Assembly: GCA_035293945.1 (NCBI GenBank)
Contig: DATGLV010000040.1
Span: 1-22,882 of the forward strand
DNA from: VAZQ01 sp035293945
GTDB lineage: Bacteria > Pseudomonadota > Alphaproteobacteria > Rhizobiales > Xanthobacteraceae
Length of the DNA stretch: 22,882 nucleotides
Reading direction: 5' to 3'
The translations under genes were made by a program, and so were the position numbers. A model generated the notes under the pieces. The model was not told the DNA's origin, searched no databases, and saw nothing but the letters and a program-made list of their open reading frames with translations. Shown piece after piece: positions 21,324-22,882 of the stretch. How positions within the stretch are numbered: position 1 is the first letter of the stretch; the number at the start of each line of letters is the position of its first letter.

Positions 21324-22646
21324 TCACCGGATGCGCAACAGGTGAAGTATCCAGCTTACAATGCCCCCCTGTATTGAACTGCAACTTGCACATTGCGGAT
21401 ATGCCTGAGCCGAAGCTCCGGGGGGAGGATTGAGAGACTGCTGGGGTTGATGATCAAACACGGGGTTTCCACTCGGCGTGCCAGAATCCTTGGTTCCGCA
21501 AGTATGACAGCCGAACTCTTGCCCGTTAAAATTGTTTTGTTGTCGCTCGGCGGCAGATCCACGCCCATAGGGACTTGACAGCGGAACCCCGCCATTTGGC
21601 GAAGCGTACGGTCCTACTCCTATTCTTCCAAGTAGCTCTTGGACAAGTTTTGCCTCAGCGTCATTCAGACGCGTCAGATTCTTTACGTTATACTGCCCGC
21701 CAACTTGTATAACGTCAAAATTGTCGTCGTCATCGCGTTGCGGACCGTATCCGCTTTGCGCACCGAGGGCATATCCGAATTCGCCGACCTCATCAAAGGC
21801 TGACGCACCGCCGAACGTCGTAGGCCGGTCCGAGAAATTGAACGGGCTGATAGCAGGATTATCATCTAACGAATCTGTGGCTGGCCAGATCGCCCAGTCA
21901 ACGGGAGAAGGACCTCCTGAAAATGGCTGTCGATTAAATTGAACACTGCGGGTCGCAAACAGCCTGTGGTACTGGTCGGAGAATGACGAGGAAGGATTGT
22001 TCGACGACGCGCCCACCTGCGGCGGAGCCGCACCGCCTGATGTATCAAACGGCAGGTCAATGGGAGGGGGAGCGGCTTGTGGCAGATTCAAACCGTAAAC
22101 ATTCGGAGCGCCGCCGATGCCTTGGATGGCACCTGACGATAGCGACCAGGGAGGGTTGGGCGGGATGTCCCACGGCGACGGCGGGGGATTGCCGAGGAGG
22201 CTCGAATTGCTCGAAAGCCCGGGAGAACTGGCGGAAGAATATTCGGTCGCTGACGGGGAACTTGCCTGGCCCAGATTTGCCAAGGACCCCAGTATACCAC
22301 CAGTACCGAAACCCGATCCTAAAGACCCGAGTATGCCGCCGCTCCCAAAGCCGGGCGGGAAGCTCAGTAGCGCTGGCCGGAGCCCCGAATTCTCGAATGC
22401 ATTGGTGGGAACCTGCGGGGGCCAAACCCCGGGGCCAGCTTGGCTCGTAGCAAGTCCAGGACTGAAGGCGTTTTGCGCCTGGACAAACGGTCCCAGAACC
22501 GCGTCAGCCGCTGGCATCCAATCATTGGGGAACGTCGAACCATCGGCATTGGGTAGCCCGAAGCCTTGCGGTCCGCCAATACCGACCCCCTGAGGCGGCG
22601 CAAGGCTCTGCGCCCACCACGGGAGGTCATTGGGATCGAATGCCAT
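21324..22646 (-). CDS. Candidate polymorphic toxin with CxxC-DH-CxxC C-terminal domain
   Basis: 440 residues from the ATG at 22646 (MAFDPNDLPWWAQ; GGTGATC before it is a weak ribosome site). The frame is open to a TTG at 22742. Residues 1-280 are Gly/Pro/Ser/Asn/Ala-rich low complexity with no signal peptide or membrane helix, including a 13-residue tandem repeat (GFGSGGILGSLGS, GFGTGGILGSLAN) and Pro-Trp motifs; I do not recognise this part. A more ordered stretch (about 325-360, NVKNLTRLNDAEAKLVQELL) precedes a C-terminal domain with Cys380-x2-Cys383, SGNPVFDHQP (Asp398, His399) and Cys419-x2-Cys422, ending QGGIVSW. That layout suggests a zinc-bound treble-clef/HNH-like nuclease toxin. The Imm21 gene directly downstream strongly supports a toxin role. 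How it would be exported is unclear: no PAAR, Rhs, LXG or filamentous haemagglutinin features are seen. Confidence 0.75.
   Translation of the reverse strand: MAFDPNDLPWWAQSLAPPQGVGIGGPQGFGLPNADGSTFPNDWMPAADAVLGPFVQAQNAFSPGLATSQAGPGVWPPQVPTNAFENSGLRPALLSFPPGFGSGGILGSLGSGFGTGGILGSLANLGQASSPSATEYSSASSPGLSSNSSLLGNPPPSPWDIPPNPPWSLSSGAIQGIGGAPNVYGLNLPQAAPPPIDLPFDTSGGAAPPQVGASSNNPSSSFSDQYHRLFATRSVQFNRQPFSGGPSPVDWAIWPATDSLDDNPAISPFNFSDRPTTFGGASAFDEVGEFGYALGAQSGYGPQRDDDDNFDVIQVGGQYNVKNLTRLNDAEAKLVQELLGRIGVGPYASPNGGVPLSSPYGRGSAAERQQNNFNGQEFGCHTCGTKDSGTPSGNPVFDHQPQQSLNPPPGASAQAYPQCASCSSIQGGIVSWILHLLRIR
22282..22359. repeat. 39-bp in-frame tandem repeat within the toxin gene
   Basis: 22282-22320 and 22321-22359 are diverged copies encoding the 13-residue units GFGSGGILGSLGS and GFGTGGILGSLAN on the minus strand. 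Third-position changes dominate, so the duplication is not recent and the peptide repeat has been kept. Confidence 0.75.
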
Positions 22647-22672
22647 TTGATCACCGGAGGGTGCGAGCCAAC

Positions 22673-22699
22673 AAAAAAGGCTCCCCGCGAGAGGAGCCT
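22673..22699 (-). terminator. Rho-independent terminator between IS end and toxin
   Basis: On the minus strand, AGGCTCC (22699-22693) and GGAGCCT (22684-22678) form a 7-bp stem with an 8-base loop, directly followed by TTTTT (22677-22673). This is the most canonical terminator in the window. It lies only 26 bases before the toxin ATG and would stop transcripts coming out of the transposase gene. Confidence 0.75.
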
Positions 22700-22755
22700 C
22701 TGGCGCTCGTGCGCGGGGCGTGGCCCGCGGGAATTCTGGCAACTAGTACCCGGAA

Positions 22756-22882
22756 TCACAGCTCGGTGATACGGCGATTTTTGAACCGCCGCTGGTAGAC
22801 CTTCTTCTTGGTCCAGGCGAACGGGGTGGCCGTCTCATTGTAGGCTGCGATGTATGCATCGATGTGCTCTTGCAACTGCTCG
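22756..22882 (-). CDS. IS630-type transposase, C-terminal end (partial)
   Basis: Only the last 41 residues are inside the window: EQLQEHIDAYIAAYNETATP then FAWTKKKVYQRRFKNRRITE and L, stop at 22756-22758. The 'I..YI..YN....PF.WTKK' block and the basic 'KNRRITEL' ending are typical of IS630-family DDE transposases (Tc1/mariner-like). The catalytic residues would lie outside the window, so I cannot tell whether the copy is intact. The element's end and its TA target duplication should fall between 22700 and 22756, but I cannot assign them with only one end visible. Confidence 0.65.
   Translation of the reverse strand, partial: EQLQEHIDAYIAAYNETATPFAWTKKKVYQRRFKNRRITEL

Noticed and set aside
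22700..22755. tRNA or IS terminal inverted repeat next to the transposase end
   Set aside because: No cloverleaf can be drawn, and with only one end of the IS in view an inverted repeat cannot be recognised.

Overview
The window looks like chromosome of a high-GC alphaproteobacterium of the Hyphomicrobiales, most like Bradyrhizobium, Rhodopseudomonas, Pseudolabrys or their relatives. This rests on PurF with a short propeptide, the cvpA-purF and panB-TPR-lipoprotein-der gene orders, a DUF2336 protein, and dispersed palindromic repeats of the kind common in those genomes (GTAGGGTGGGCAA, GGCCGGG...CATCCACG and GAAAAGTGGATGCCGG types). The assignment is by family resemblance, not by a database search.

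Layout. 1-827 has no gene I can support. 828-3828 holds a plus-strand purine cluster (cvpA, purF) followed, after a cross-paired palindromic repeat, by an SDR oxidoreductase. From 3815 to 16457 nearly everything is on the minus strand: a broken HigA-type antitoxin, a NodB-type polysaccharide deacetylase, a DUF2336 protein, a large L,D-transpeptidase with an Ala/Lys coiled coil, a small glycine-zipper secreted protein, an SGNH hydrolase, a decayed fragment of a Bug/TctC binding protein, a small winged-helix-like protein, a TetA-like MFS exporter whose last helix is out of frame, the GTPase Der, a lipoprotein, a YfgM-like TPR membrane protein, and PanB. Two plus-strand exported proteins follow: a beta-propeller protein with a c-type haem motif, and a metallo-beta-lactamase-fold hydrolase. 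They have related terminators. Finally comes an accessory zone (about 19.9-22.9 kb): an alpha/beta-hydrolase fragment, an Imm21 immunity gene, a modular protein with a C-terminal CxxC...DH...CxxC nuclease-like domain, and the end of an IS630-type transposase.

How the genes work together. CvpA and PurF belong to de novo purine synthesis. Deacetylase, L,D-transpeptidase and glycine-zipper protein are all envelope proteins, though not one operon. The TPR-lipoprotein-der-MFS run is a tight minus-strand set; TPR next to der recalls enterobacterial yfgM-bamB-der, but here a short disordered lipoprotein stands where bamB would be.

The most interesting system is at the right end: a candidate polymorphic-toxin-type effector (21324-22646) followed 31 bp later by an AT-rich Imm21 gene (20765-21292), next to IS and pseudogene debris. 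Imm21 is a recognised immunity family. The toxin's zinc-nuclease reading is inference from its cysteine/histidine pattern, and its N-terminal half is not recognised. Four decayed or frameshifted genes (HigA, Bug, MFS 3' end, alpha/beta hydrolase) show active gene loss around the repeats.
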